A stretch of 64,000 nt of DNA, taken from the NCBI GenBank assembly GCA_020091685.1, contig CM034592.1, positions 36,424,705-36,488,704 on the forward strand. The letters run 5' to 3'. The notes below the pieces were generated by a model that saw only the letters and a program-made list of their open reading frames with translations, had not been told where the DNA came from and ran no database searches. The first letter of the stretch is position 1. Each line of letters opens with the position of its first letter. The DNA comes from Lutjanus erythropterus (Eukaryota; Chordata; Actinopteri; Lutjaniformes; Lutjanidae). Below, piece by piece: positions 13,001 through 23,130 of this stretch. The position numbers were made by a program, and so were the translations under genes.

Positions 13001-14690
13001 AAAAAGGCAACTTGTTCCAGTGATAATAAAACTGCATTCTGTTCTGAGTGTTCAGAGTAATCTCATCAAAAAGGCTTACAAAATTCTAACAAAATGTGCT
13101 TTATTTGAAAAAGCACCTGGCTATTCCATGAAGAAGCGAAATCTTTTTGAAGCTCAAACTCAAACAAGCACAAAACTATATAATATATAACATACATATA
13201 AGTGTAGAGAACATTGTTAAATGTCAATAACAGTGACAACCCTTGTGTACTTTTCAGGACCTGTGACAACATTAAAATAAAAATCATAAAAAAACCAAAA
13301 ATAAAATACACAAAAATAACAAAATGAGTTGATCCATTGGGACACACGTGTATCTATGACCCAAAACTTCTCTATCTTTCTGCAGTTAGTTTTAAAGCTG
13401 TCTCCTGTTAGTCAGTACAGTTTTGTACAATTAAGATCCACTACATTAAGGGAGGCACTAGTTATTTTGGGAATCAGCTAGAAAAAATTGCATGAAATCC
13501 CTTATCCATCTATAACTATGCAAATACAAAGTAAGGTGCATTTGTCGTTATTTAAACGTCTATAATGCCGTGCTGATTCTCTTCCAACACGCCCATGAAT
13601 ATATTGCAAAGGACAGCAAAAGATGAATTTCTTAAAACCTATAATAAGTAATTACTAAATAATTTAAACATGCCTGAAAAAATTGTATCTGTTGTGGATT
13701 TTTTCAGTTGGCAGATCATCATTCTTGGTTATCAAATCTGCAGCTCAGCTAATTTATCCTTTGCCATGTAGCAGCTGTCAATATAAACACATTTATATCA
13801 TTTAATAACTTCATTAACTTGTGTAAATAGCTCAAAATATCCAGCTGGATTAGAAAAGCCACTTACCACATTCTATTTCCAATTTTAAACATGGGAAGAG
13901 TTATTTGGGGAATGGGCTGGTGTACAAATTGTTTAAAAGTTTTGGCACGCCAACACAAACATATTTTCCTGAAATAAAAAAAATGTTCACTTGCTGTAGC
14001 TGTGAAGAAAAATACTGAGAACACAAGTTGGCATTAGACAAAGAGACAAAAACGTTTAAGATTTCTACCTCTTTCTGAAGAGAAAAAAAAAAGGTTTTCT
14101 GACTAGTAATATATATATATGCATGTATACAAAACTGATATTGGTGATTTTGATCCTGTTATTACTTGGTTGTGATTTCTGAAACCATTAATCAATTGAT
14201 CACTTATTTGATCTACAAAAGAACAATTAGCAGTTTAAGTAATTTGACCTGCAAGTGTTTGGCTTTTTTGATATAAAAATGACTGAAATAATTCATGGAT
14301 TATCACCTAATTGGCTAACCGATTAATTGTTATAGATCTACTCTGTTATATGCCAAAGGTTGCATGTCAAGATAAGCCTGCCGTTCACGTTATTGGATCA
14401 GTTTTGAGAATGATGCTGGCGCTGTCCATTACCTGCGGTGCTGAAACTGATGAATCAAACCAGCATTACATCCATTTTGTAATTTTGACAGCATATTACG
14501 TGGACAACGTTAGATTGTATTTTTCAAAGTAAGGTGGTACAAACTTAATGATATCAGCCTCAAACAAGTGGCCGTGACGAGGTAGTTGGAGCCAAAAGTG
14601 CCAGTTTCCCCTCACCGGCTCACTCCAGTCAGAGCGTGGTGTTGCGTTTTCCCCGTATCCGTTGCCCCAATTCTCCAACGTCGGATACGT
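10100..14690. other. Intergenic DNA, no gene recognised
   Basis: AT-rich sequence with A/T runs and several short chance frames. A weak member of the CTGCAACTA repeat family may lie at about 14160-14335 (ATTAATCAATTGATCAC, AACCGATTAATTGTT). No splice-supported exon, tRNA or other gene was found. A hmga1 or smim29 homologue, expected near nudt3 by comparison with human, was not detected. Confidence 0.45.
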
Positions 14691-14924
14691 CAGTTTCTTA
14701 CGCTACTCGAGCTATTAAAGGTTAAATTACGTCGTGGGCGTAACGGCTCCTTGTAATGGCGACCGTGCCGTAGATGTGCCTAGGTTTGTGAAAATGAAGC
14801 GAAGAAGAAGTTATTTCTTTTAAGTAAAACGCCGAGGTTCCCCGGAGGAGGACTTTGCGTCTACAACCATCATCTTAATAAGTGGTAAACTTAGCTGTAC
14901 TTTTGAACTTTTGTGCCCTTTGAA
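14691..14924 (+). promoter_or_regulatory. nudt3: nudt3 promoter and 5' UTR region
   Basis: GC content and CpG density rise here relative to the flanks (ACGTCGTGGGCGTAACGG near 14728, CGCCGAGG near 14830), as in a housekeeping promoter without a clear TATA box. An ACGTCG/ACGTCA-like CRE half-site is visible. The transcription start cannot be fixed from sequence. The coding start follows at 14925, so the 5' UTR lies in the downstream part of this block. Confidence 0.5.
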
Positions 14925-15023
14925 ATGATGAAGCTCAAGTCAAACCAAACCCGGACGTATGACGGGGACGGATACAAGAAGCGGGCCGCCTGTCTGTGCT
15001 TCAGGAGCGAGACCGAGGAGGAG
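14925..15023 (+). CDS. nudt3: nudt3 coding exon 1
   Basis: Encodes residues 1-33, ending in three glutamates, with a phase-0 donor GAG|GTGAGG. ATGATG start; AAA precedes the first ATG. The donor opens a 3.1-kb intron containing two transposon insertions. Confidence 0.95.
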
Positions 15024-18000
15024 GTGAGGCCGGGGATGCTGCTGTCTGGAGGGCCAAGCTAGCATTAGCAGCCGTAGCTGCTCTCAGTGTCTTCTCTGTC
15101 TGTAAATTGGTATATTTACCAACACGGCTGTGGTTTTGTGTCAGTTTGAAACAATAAGTCACTCGTGTCTTAAACCCTCGTATTGTTCTTGGAGGCTGTG
15201 CATTAAACGTTAGTTTTGAGCTCGTACTTACCCAGGTGTTATGTAAGCCTCTTTAGCTGAGCATATAGCAACCACGGGTTTTCTACCTAGGAGTCAACCT
15301 GTTAGCTGCATGCTAATGCTAGTGTTAGCTTGCTAACTAGCCTTGTTGCTGCTGTGGGCAGCCGGCTCTCGGCCAGCGACCACAGCCCACAGTAGAGCCT
15401 GTGGTGAGTGGGTACTTTATCATAGTCAGATGCGGCGGGATAGAAGACATTGTTCAGCTTCATAAAGTGATAGACTGAAACCATTATCTGCTCATATCAC
15501 AGATCGTTTCGGGAGTCAAGTAACTGTTACTGTTAACAGTGTTAGCGTTAATGCAACTGGTATTGCTAGCCAAACATTGGACTGCTGTTTAGCTAATAGC
15601 TATTAGCTGCGCTACCTATAGCTTCAAGACAACATTGGTAGTGATATTCGATTTAACGTAATGTTACACCATTTTGCCATTTTCATTGTTTACGTTAGAT
15701 AAAATTCACCATATTTAAATTCGGACAATCAGCTCTGTTTAATGTTAAACCAGAATCCTGTGTCGGTGTGTATAAATTTTTACCACGTAGTTAAAGGGAC
15801 AGTTCACCCTAAGATCAAAAATACATATTTCTTCTAATCTGTAGTGCCACTCATTTAATCGTCTACATCATAGGATATCAAAGTGGGAGGCAGGCCTCCC
15901 GGGGGGGTGCAAACAGTGTCAGGTGAGGCTTAGTGAATGGAAATGGAAACACATTACATTTATAGTTACATTAGTTATACTAAGAATAATGCGTGTAATG
16001 GTCTAAATGTGTGTGATTTGGGCAAAGAGATGGTTCAGAGATGAAGTTTGGGGAATTTTCTGTTTCCCACTTTCCCAGAGTTAGAAACTAATAAATGCCT
16101 TTGGAGAGAGCCCTTTTTGTGTATTCGGTGCAGTCTGAAGTAATATACATCAGTATTAAGCTATCTTAAGTCACTTGTTGAGTCTTTGGGATCATAAAAC
16201 CTAATCATGATCCTTTAGACATCCAGGAACTGAACAACCAAAGTAAAGTGGGTGGGTGGGTGGGGTCCTTTTTCCAAGCTTTGACTGCAGGGAGGCCCAC
16301 ACTCTCAGACTTTGAAAACTTCTGATCTAGATAGTTATCATGTGAGTTTCTGAGTTTTTAAGATATCAGCCATGAAGATGTTTTTTGAGTTTTTCAGCTA
16401 TTTTCTTTTGGCCCTTTAAGCACCAGAAGCTGAGTGCAATTTAGTTCTGTTATGTTCGACAGAAGGCAGACATCTTTATAATCAGTATCTTTAAAATGCA
16501 GCAATTTACACCCAAAAAAATAGATGGCTAAGTTACGCTACCAGCAGAAGAAGGCGAACTGTTCCTTTGACATACTTGCTACCATGGTGCTCTCTCCCAC
16601 AAAAGCCACTCAGAGTATCCTGGAAAGGGTTATTTGAGATCAGAGGTGATTTTGGAAGCTGATTCCCAGTCAGCGGCATGCACTAAGATGTCTTCGTGGT
16701 GGAATAATTTCATCAGAGAAGATGAATTGAGACTAACCTAATTCCTCATTCTGGTTAAAGTCGAGGCCACATTGGGAACAACATCAGCTGTTGATGATTA
16801 CAGGAACACACATCTGTATGATCTGCATGTAGCAAGAAACCTCTACCACTGTATTCTACCAGATGGGCACTCAGACAAGCCTTAGCTTTTCTCCCAACAG
16901 ATTGTTGACACCGTGAACTCACCATGCTTATGTGGAAAAAAAGCAAAGTCGGTGACTCATACCCTTGCTATTAAAAAGAGTTTCCTTCAAACATACAGTG
17001 GGTTAACTGCATCCAGACAATATCCAGCTGTCACTTAAGCGATAGTCTTCATAGTTTGCAGTGTCATAGTTGACAGGTAGCTGCTGTGTCTGTGTTTGGC
17101 AGAGGTGTGGATTTGCCTCACATGACTTGGATCAAGTAAGACAAGTCACAATTTGATTACTTTGGAAATGACAAAAACTAAAAAGAAACTATGGATGTTC
17201 GTAATGACTCATTTCCCTCCTGGTCAAACAGAAATTTAAATTTAGACTAGCTGACCATTTTAAAAGTAAGCAAACACTCAGAACACAATGTCAGATTGAT
17301 TAGCAGAGCGTGTCTATCATTAGCCCTGCTAGTAGTAGTAGCTTTCTCTCCTTGTGGATTAATGTCCACACGCCTGTGCCGAATGTGGTTAAACCTTTTG
17401 ACTTGGAAAATGCTTGACACTTTCCCCCAAGCTCAAAGTTTCAAAATTATGTTATTTAAATAACACAAATCCACATATAAATTAATTTCCATACATTTCC
17501 TGAATCAACTAACCTTAGCACTACTCATTCTCAGCAAATCGACACTTGATTCCTCAGATCTGCAATCGGACAGCTTACAATTAAGTTGCAGGAGAGATCC
17601 ATTAATACCTAATGTTATGTTACTCAGCTCTAGTTGGAAAAAAATACACAAAATCATACTAAAGATAATTTTGTTTGTGTACAAAACTATGCAGTGATCA
17701 ACAAATTGAATTGCAGTACACAAAACATGTGGGTAGAAAATAAGATGGTTGCGCAGCAACTTCCTTTATTGTTTAACATTTGAAGGGACGGCAAATTGAG
17801 GCTCTGTAGTTAAACTAACATTTCATTTGGTGAATTGGCATTCCGACTTATTAAGAACTTGAATTGCGAAGTTTAGGACTTGTGACTTGCCCTTCTTAAC
17901 TTAGGACTTGAGTACAAAGACTTTAGACTTACTTTTTACTTGCAAAATAATGACTTAGTCCCACCTCTGTTTGTTTGGGGTTGGGTCTTCTTGTGCCTTA

Positions 18001-21000
18001 AAACTAACACAGATCACTGAATATCTTTCTAAGTCAGCAACACTGTAATGTGAACACACACCAGTGAACACTGTGTTACCACTTATTGGGACTGTAATGA
18101 CTAACTGGTCTTGTTTGGGATGCTTTTCAGGTGCTGCTGGTGAGCAGTAGTCGACATCCAGACAAGTGGATAGTTCCTGGAGGGGGAATGGAGCCCGAGG
18201 AGGAGCCCAATGTTGCTGCAGCTCGAGAAGTGTGTGAAGAGGTTGGTTCTCTAAATGTTTTTCATTATATTATGTGTAATAAAAGCCTATATTGTGGGCC
18301 CTTTTTTTCCTTGTAAGCATTCTTGTGCAGTGGTAAACTTTACTTGACCCTTGTATCCAAAATGTGGATGTGAAACATGCCTTTCTAGACTTAGTTCATA
18401 GCCAGGAATATTGTTCTAAGAATGGACTTCCATTTGCAGCATGCCACATAAGATGTATTGCGTTTCATTTCTATTAAACCATGCCTGTATTTAACACTGG
18501 GCCTAATACCTTGCTCTCAAAACCCATTTCGTCAGTGTAGTCATCCTGTTTGCAATGGACAGAAGGAGAGAGCCTAGCAACATGTAAGCTGTATCATAGC
18601 ATCATGTTACAAAGCAGTGTTTAGGTGTCAATGGAGGACACTCTGAGATTGAGCACTGACTGCCCAGCGGTTGCACTGCAGCACTCCCCAGTCCTACAAA
18701 TACGGCAGCTGAAGGAAAACAATCAGCTTTTAGTCTTTGTATGTTTTAGACAGGTCTATTTTTAACAGCAGAGGTATTTTGAAGGACAAATGTACCTTTT
18801 TTTAGTTCCTATTTGTGTCTGAGAGGATGGATAGCAATTAGTAAACAGTTTTGAAGCTCAGTGGAAATCAATACTGCTTATGCCGCCTACATCCATCCCT
18901 TAAATCGGGCCTCCCTCTTGTGTACAAGCTGTTGACCGTTTGGGCATTTCGATCAGGATGGCGACAGAGCTCTGAAGACACTGAATCTCACCCGGCTGTC
19001 AGCTCTTGGCGGGTCACTGACCATATAAAGCCTATTCTCTGTGTGTGATCCATCACACTGGTGATGGATGCTGATATCATCCCTTATCCTGGCTCCTGCT
19101 GTTTGGTAGCTTTGGCGGTCGCAGGACTCTGTGGCTTGCCAACACATTTCCACAGGGTCAAAAGCAATGTCACATCACTCCAGACTGAGTGAGGTTTGTT
19201 AAAAGTCCTAAAAGGCAGCATTGAGAAACTTTGTGGTGACTTTGAGTGGTACTCAATCGTCACCACTGTGGCTCTGTGGCTTCCTAAGCCTCTTATTGTA
19301 CGGTGGTGTAACAGGACATATCCTAATCCCGTCTAGCTTATTCTGATGACCATATGAGCGCAGAGTGATTGCTTATGTTTATTGGTTTGGAGTCTTGCCA
19401 GGTATGACGAGGAAGACACAGCACTCAGGAGCAGGCCAAAGGTCATAGAGGGCTTTGTTGTCTATCTGACTGCTCATAACCTCGGCTCATGCTCGGTACA
19501 CCCTGACCCACACCAAGAAAACCCAGGACAATATTGCATAAGTTGTAATGCAGCCTCCGTAGTGTTCATCTTCTAAAATGATGCACAGTAGTCCTCACTT
19601 ACATGAATACTTGAGTTGGAGGACATTTTCCATCTCATAAAAACATACAGGATGACCTTTGAACTATTACTTAATCCCTGGCACATCTGTGGGGTTTCTA
19701 GTGGTGGGCCTCTTCTTTTACATAGAATCTTGCTTAAGGCCTGAAGAGTCCAACAGCACAGTGCGTGCAGTCAACATTTTATTTATAGACTGAAACTGGA
19801 ACCTGAAGAAGCTGCAAAGATGTCAGCAAGTGACCTACTATTCACCTCTGGGAGTTACAATCCACCTTGGAGATTATTTTTGTTATTAGAATATTTTTAA
19901 AAGTAACCAACAACAGTGAGAATCATTTATGTTGTCCATTCATGTTGGTTGTGACATTTGCATAGCTTGGGTTTTGGGATCATTGGAAGAGTAACTCTAC
20001 CTGACAGCGGTTATTCTGTTGTTTATTTTTGACCTTTTTATATGATCTTTTATGATGCTCAAAATAGCCGTCAATATGTGTCAGTAAGCGATAGCTGAGA
20101 GCTACATGTGTTTTGCAGCTGCTGAATTGAGAACTGTACCAATTAGTCGATTAACTGATTGACAGAAAACTTTGTCAATTGATTTACTAAATGTAGTACA
20201 AGACATTTTAATTGGTTATGAAACAATCTCAATTTAATGCCGATGCTTCTATATGACCTATATAACCAAATACATCAGTGCGAAGACTGGCTGTTTCTGT
20301 ATAGTAATTCTGTGTGCCAGCCACCGGGTCGGATTCTCCTAGAAATCAGATGAAAGTATTTATGGCATGTAGACTGTAAGAGCGTATGTTTACATTTTCC
20401 CAGGCAAAGTTACAGTAAGCAGCCAGTTGAAATGTGGCGGCATAATTATAATTTGACTTTATATTTTGTGGCAATGGAAATGCTACCACTTTTGTCCAAA
20501 TCAACACAATAGGAAAGTTCCTTGTAGCCGCTTCAAGCAAAAATACTAAACCTCTGCAAGGTTCAGCTTTTTAATATTCTTCAGTTTGCTGATTTTGTAG
20601 ATTAAATGTCTCTGGGTGGATTGTATTTAATTGAATATAGTACAAAGACAAGATATTCAATCTGTAAACTTATAAACTTCATTGTTTTTTGTAAATATAT
20701 GCTCATTTGGAATTTGATGCCTGCAACACGTTTCAAACGATGGGAAAGTTGTTGAGGTGCCATTAATGCTGAAAGGTATGTACAGGTTTTGGAGCAACAT
20801 ATGCTGCCATCCAGATGTCTTTCTCAGAGACGTCCCTGCTTATTTCAGCAAAACAATGCCAAGACACGTTCTGCATGTGTTTAAACAGTGTGGCTTCATA
20901 GTTAAAGAGTTGAGATACTGACCTGACCTGTCTGTAGTCCAGACCTGTCTCACATTGAAAGTGTGTGGTGCATTATGAAGTGCAAATTATGACAACAGAC

Positions 21001-22991
21001 ACTGGTCTGTTGAGCACTTTAAGTTGTATATCAAGCAAGAATGAGAAAGAATTTCATTTTCAAAACTTCAGCAATTAGTGTCTTCAGTTCCTAAATGCTT
21101 ACTGAGTATTGTTGAAAGAAAAGGTGATGTAACACAGTGGTTAACATATCTGTGTCGCAACTTTTTTGTAATGTGTTGCAGGCATCAAATTCAGAATTAG
21201 TTTATATTTACAAAAAAACAATGAAGTTTATTAGTTTGAACATTAAATTGTCTTTGTACTGTATTTGATTGAATATAGCTTGAAAAAGATTTTCAAATCA
21301 TTGCATTCTGTTTCAATTAATGTTTTACACAGATGTGACTTTTTTGGAATTGGAGTTGTACTATATAAAATGACTGCCCTAATATGATTTATAATTTTAT
21401 CTAACTTATACTATGATTCTTCATTTCTTTCACCCTTTCATTATTTCCTTCCTTCCCTCCTTTGTTTTTTTACACAATGAGTACACTTAAAGGTCAAGAC
21501 ACTTCCCCCAGAAGAAAAACAAAAAAGGAACCCTGTGACTTTGAAGATATTTAACAAATTGTCCCCACATTTTTTTTAAAAAGCTCTGTATTTCCCCCTT
21601 GGTGGCATAAGTCAGTATTTCAGTGGCTAAACACTTGGAAAGGCTTTTAAACTATTATCCATTGCAATTGCAATACAGTGTTTAGCCTGAAGTGAGAATA
21701 AAATGAGTCTTAAAGTCTTAATTTAGGTGGAAGTAGTCCTGAGGGCAGACAGGCACCCCGATAGAAGTAATATCAGATGTAGTTTTATGTCCTCTACCCA
21801 GAATATTTTTCAATTTTTGGACAGCTTCAAAGGCACTGGAATTATGTGCCTTCTTGCTACTGTGTAAATTAGGCCTCATTTCACAGAAGTATGAAATTAC
21901 TGTAGAGAGAATCAGTACATGCTGGACAGGACTGCAGCTTTTGGTCAAATTAAGTTTCTTTATGTTCTTGTGTTTTATTTGGAGCATTCAGAAGCAACCT
22001 AAGAATTGAATGTAGTGAATTTGCAGAGGATTAAAAACAGTCTTATGATGTAATTTAATCCACTGCTATACAAACTACAGTTTCAGAATTACCATACAAA
22101 TTAAATCAATATCTCTCTGACAGAGTGTCAACAAAACACTGCAAGGTAAAAAAGAAAAAAGTCAGTCATCAGGCTATTACATTGTACAGGTGTTATGTTT
22201 GTGCATTGACCCTCCTCTGCCAACAGTAACTGTATCCTGTGGTATGTATTTGCTCACCATTTTAATCATGTTCCTTTATTTTACAGGCCGGTGTGAAGGG
22301 GACTTTAGGTCGCTTAGTCGGAGTATTTGAGGTGAAGTTTGTTTGCTTTGCTGTAGACATTTTGTAGTCTTCAAATGTCAACACACAGTTCTGTGCTGCG
22401 TGTTTGTGAATGAGAAATGAAAACAGTTTTCTCCCTCAACAGAACCAAGAGAGGAAACATAGAACCTACGTCTACGTTCTTATTGTAACAGAGGTGCTGG
22501 AGGACTGGGAGGACTCGGTCAACATTGGTAAAGCTCTGCATTTGTTTACAAAATGGGGATCATACGGACAAAGTTCTTAGGCAGTCACATGCTGTCTGTA
22601 GCTTTAGTTTTCTTTCCCAGGCCAGGGACTTTATTGTAAGGGAGATAATTACACCAGCTTTATTCTTAACCTTGTGATTTTCACTTTAATGCTGCCCATA
22701 CAGTACTGTTAATTAATCAAAATCTATTTTCTCAGTGTTATATTTCTCACATGTCTTAACTTGCTTCGACAATGGTGTCTTGTTCTGTCAACAGGGAGAA
22801 AAAGGGAATGGTTTAAAATAGACGATGCCATACAAGTGTTGCAGTGTCACAAGCCTGTGCAGGCCACCTACTTCGAGGCTCTCCAGGAGAGTTGCCTGAC
22901 CAGTAACGGAACACCTTTGGTGGCCACGATAGGCGGGGACCTCTCCCCTACCTACAGCATCAATCAGAGCTCCGTCTCGGGTATCAGATAA
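14925..22991 (+). CDS. nudt3: Diphosphoinositol polyphosphate phosphohydrolase 1 (Nudix hydrolase), five exons
   Basis: The coding sequence joins 14925-15023, 18131-18241, 22287-22331, 22443-22527 and 22795-22991 (537 bases, 178 residues; the human protein has 172). NUDT3/DIPP1 removes the beta-phosphate from inositol pyrophosphates such as PP-InsP5 and InsP8, and also cleaves diadenosine polyphosphates and some mRNA caps; it is cytosolic. The Nudix box is complete at residues 51-73: G51, E57, R65-E66, E69-E70, G72, with metal-binding glutamates present. The N-terminus MMKLKSNQTRTYDGDGYKKR is that of the DIPP family, which fixes the start at the first of two adjacent ATGs. The C-terminus ends S-V-S-G-I-R, as in vertebrate NUDT3, and carries a short extra segment (I-G-G-D-L-S-P) before it. 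The exon count matches the human gene. NUDT4 was considered, but the C-terminus and the rps10-pacsin1 neighbours favour nudt3. Teleost a/b copy not assigned. Confidence 0.96.
15791..16570 (+). mobile_element. TTAA MITE-like element in nudt3 intron 1, interrupted by a second repeat
   Basis: The left end is TTAA-AGGGACAGTTCACCC (15791). The right end is GCGAACTGTTCCT-TTGA (finishing 16570), the inverted form of the left, with one TTAA decayed to TTGA. Interior words at 16345-16470 (AAGATATCAGCCATGAAGATG, GGCAGACATCTTTAT) match the copy at 47724. The middle, about 15880-16325, is foreign (next entry). Confidence 0.7.
15880..16325 (+). mobile_element. Second repeat nested inside the TTAA element
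   Basis: It starts near CAAAGTGGGAGGCAGGCC and ends near GGCCCACACTCTCAGACTTTG, whose inverse resembles the start, so it has degenerate terminal inverted repeats. Its interior (TGCAAACAGTGTCAGGTGAGGCTTAGTGAATGG, and later CCCACTTTCCCAGAG...AATAAATGC) matches 41818-41953 in the opposite orientation. Boundaries are approximate and no clean target duplication was seen. Confidence 0.55.
17100..17969. mobile_element. Non-autonomous hAT-like element in nudt3 intron 1
   Basis: 870 bases are bounded by terminal inverted repeats, CAGAGGTGTGGA at the left and TCCCACCTCTG at the right. Subterminal CTTGTGACTT/AAGTCACAA words recur at both ends. Flanks GTGTTTGG (left) and TTTGTTTGG (right) are similar but not an exact 8-bp duplication. 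No transposase frame survives inside. The CAGAGGTG terminus fits hAT-type ends; superfamily call is inference. Confidence 0.65.
18131..18241 (+). CDS. nudt3: nudt3 coding exon 2 (Nudix box)
   Basis: Encodes residues 34-70 from V-L-L-V-S-S-S-R-H-P to R-E-V-C-E-E, holding nearly the whole Nudix box. The acceptor is TGCTTTTCAG. The donor GAG|GTTGGT is phase 0 and a poor match to the +3 to +6 consensus, so this 5' splice site is weak. The upstream open frame has no ATG requirement because the exon is internal. Confidence 0.95.
20621..21362 (+). mobile_element. Decayed Tc1/mariner element with long inverted repeats, nudt3 intron 2
   Basis: Inverted arms at 20621-20727 and 21175-21278 are complementary over about 100 bases (for example TAAACTTCATTGTTTTTTGT against ACAAAAAAACAATGAAGTTTA). 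They flank a transposase C-terminal remnant. The right end continues to about 21362 (TTTTTTGGAATTGGAGTTG). The matching outer left end is absent, so the element is truncated or diverged there. Only the 3' portion of the transposase remains, indicating an internal deletion. Confidence 0.75.
20764..21142 (+). pseudogene. Tc1-like transposase C-terminal pseudogene
   Basis: Translation beginning near 20764 gives I-N-A-E-R-Y-V-Q-V-L-E-Q-H-M-L-P-S and continues through CLFQQNNAK, C-S-P-D-L-S-H-I-E-S-V-W and later KLQQLVSSVPKCLLSIV. These are the conserved blocks around the second and third catalytic acids of Tc1/mariner DDE transposases. The second acidic residue (normally in QDNAK) is replaced by N, at least four in-frame stops are present and the frame shifts near 21000, so it is dead. 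It was probably part of a deleted, formerly mobile copy. Confidence 0.8.
22287..22331 (+). CDS. nudt3: nudt3 coding exon 3
   Basis: A 45-base micro-exon (residues 71-85, A-G-V-K-G-T-L-G-R-L-V-G-V-F-E) supplies the last G and V of the Nudix box. Acceptor TTTTACAG, donor GAG|GTGAAG, both phase 0. It is too short to appear as an open frame of note. Confidence 0.95.
22443..22527 (+). CDS. nudt3: nudt3 coding exon 4
   Basis: Encodes N-Q-E-R-K-H-R-T-Y-V-Y-V-L-I-V-T-E-V-L-E followed by D-W-E-D-S-V-N-I, then the first base of a glycine codon (phase 1). Acceptor CCTCAACAG, donor ATTG|GTAAAG. The preceding intron is only 111 bases. The block is the hallmark DIPP beta-strand segment. Confidence 0.95.
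22795..22991 (+). CDS. nudt3: nudt3 coding exon 5 with stop
   Basis: It opens with GG completing the split glycine, then R-K-R-E-W-F-K-I-D-D-A. It ends at TAA (22989-22991) after S-S-V-S-G-I-R. Acceptor TCTGTCAACAG. An ATG at 22761 lies in the intron and is not used. The C-terminal tail is longer than in human, by seven or so residues around IGGDLSP. Confidence 0.95.
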
Positions 22992-23065
22992 CTAAAACCA
23001 TAACTCTGACACCCCCAGGAGCTTTTCGCCACCACTTGCGCTCTTACTTGTGTCATGTCATTTCT

Positions 23066-23130
23066 CTTTTCTCTGCTCTTCTCTTCTCTTCTCTGCTCTT
23101 CTCTGCTCTTCTCTTCCTTTTTTTGTCTCA
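23066..23130 (+). repeat. TCTTCTCTGC pyrimidine minisatellite
   Basis: Repeated CTCTGCTCTTCTCTTCTCTT units, all pyrimidine except for scattered G, just after the nudt3 stop codon. Strand-asymmetric tracts like this can form triplexes and are usually length-variable. Confidence 0.8.
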
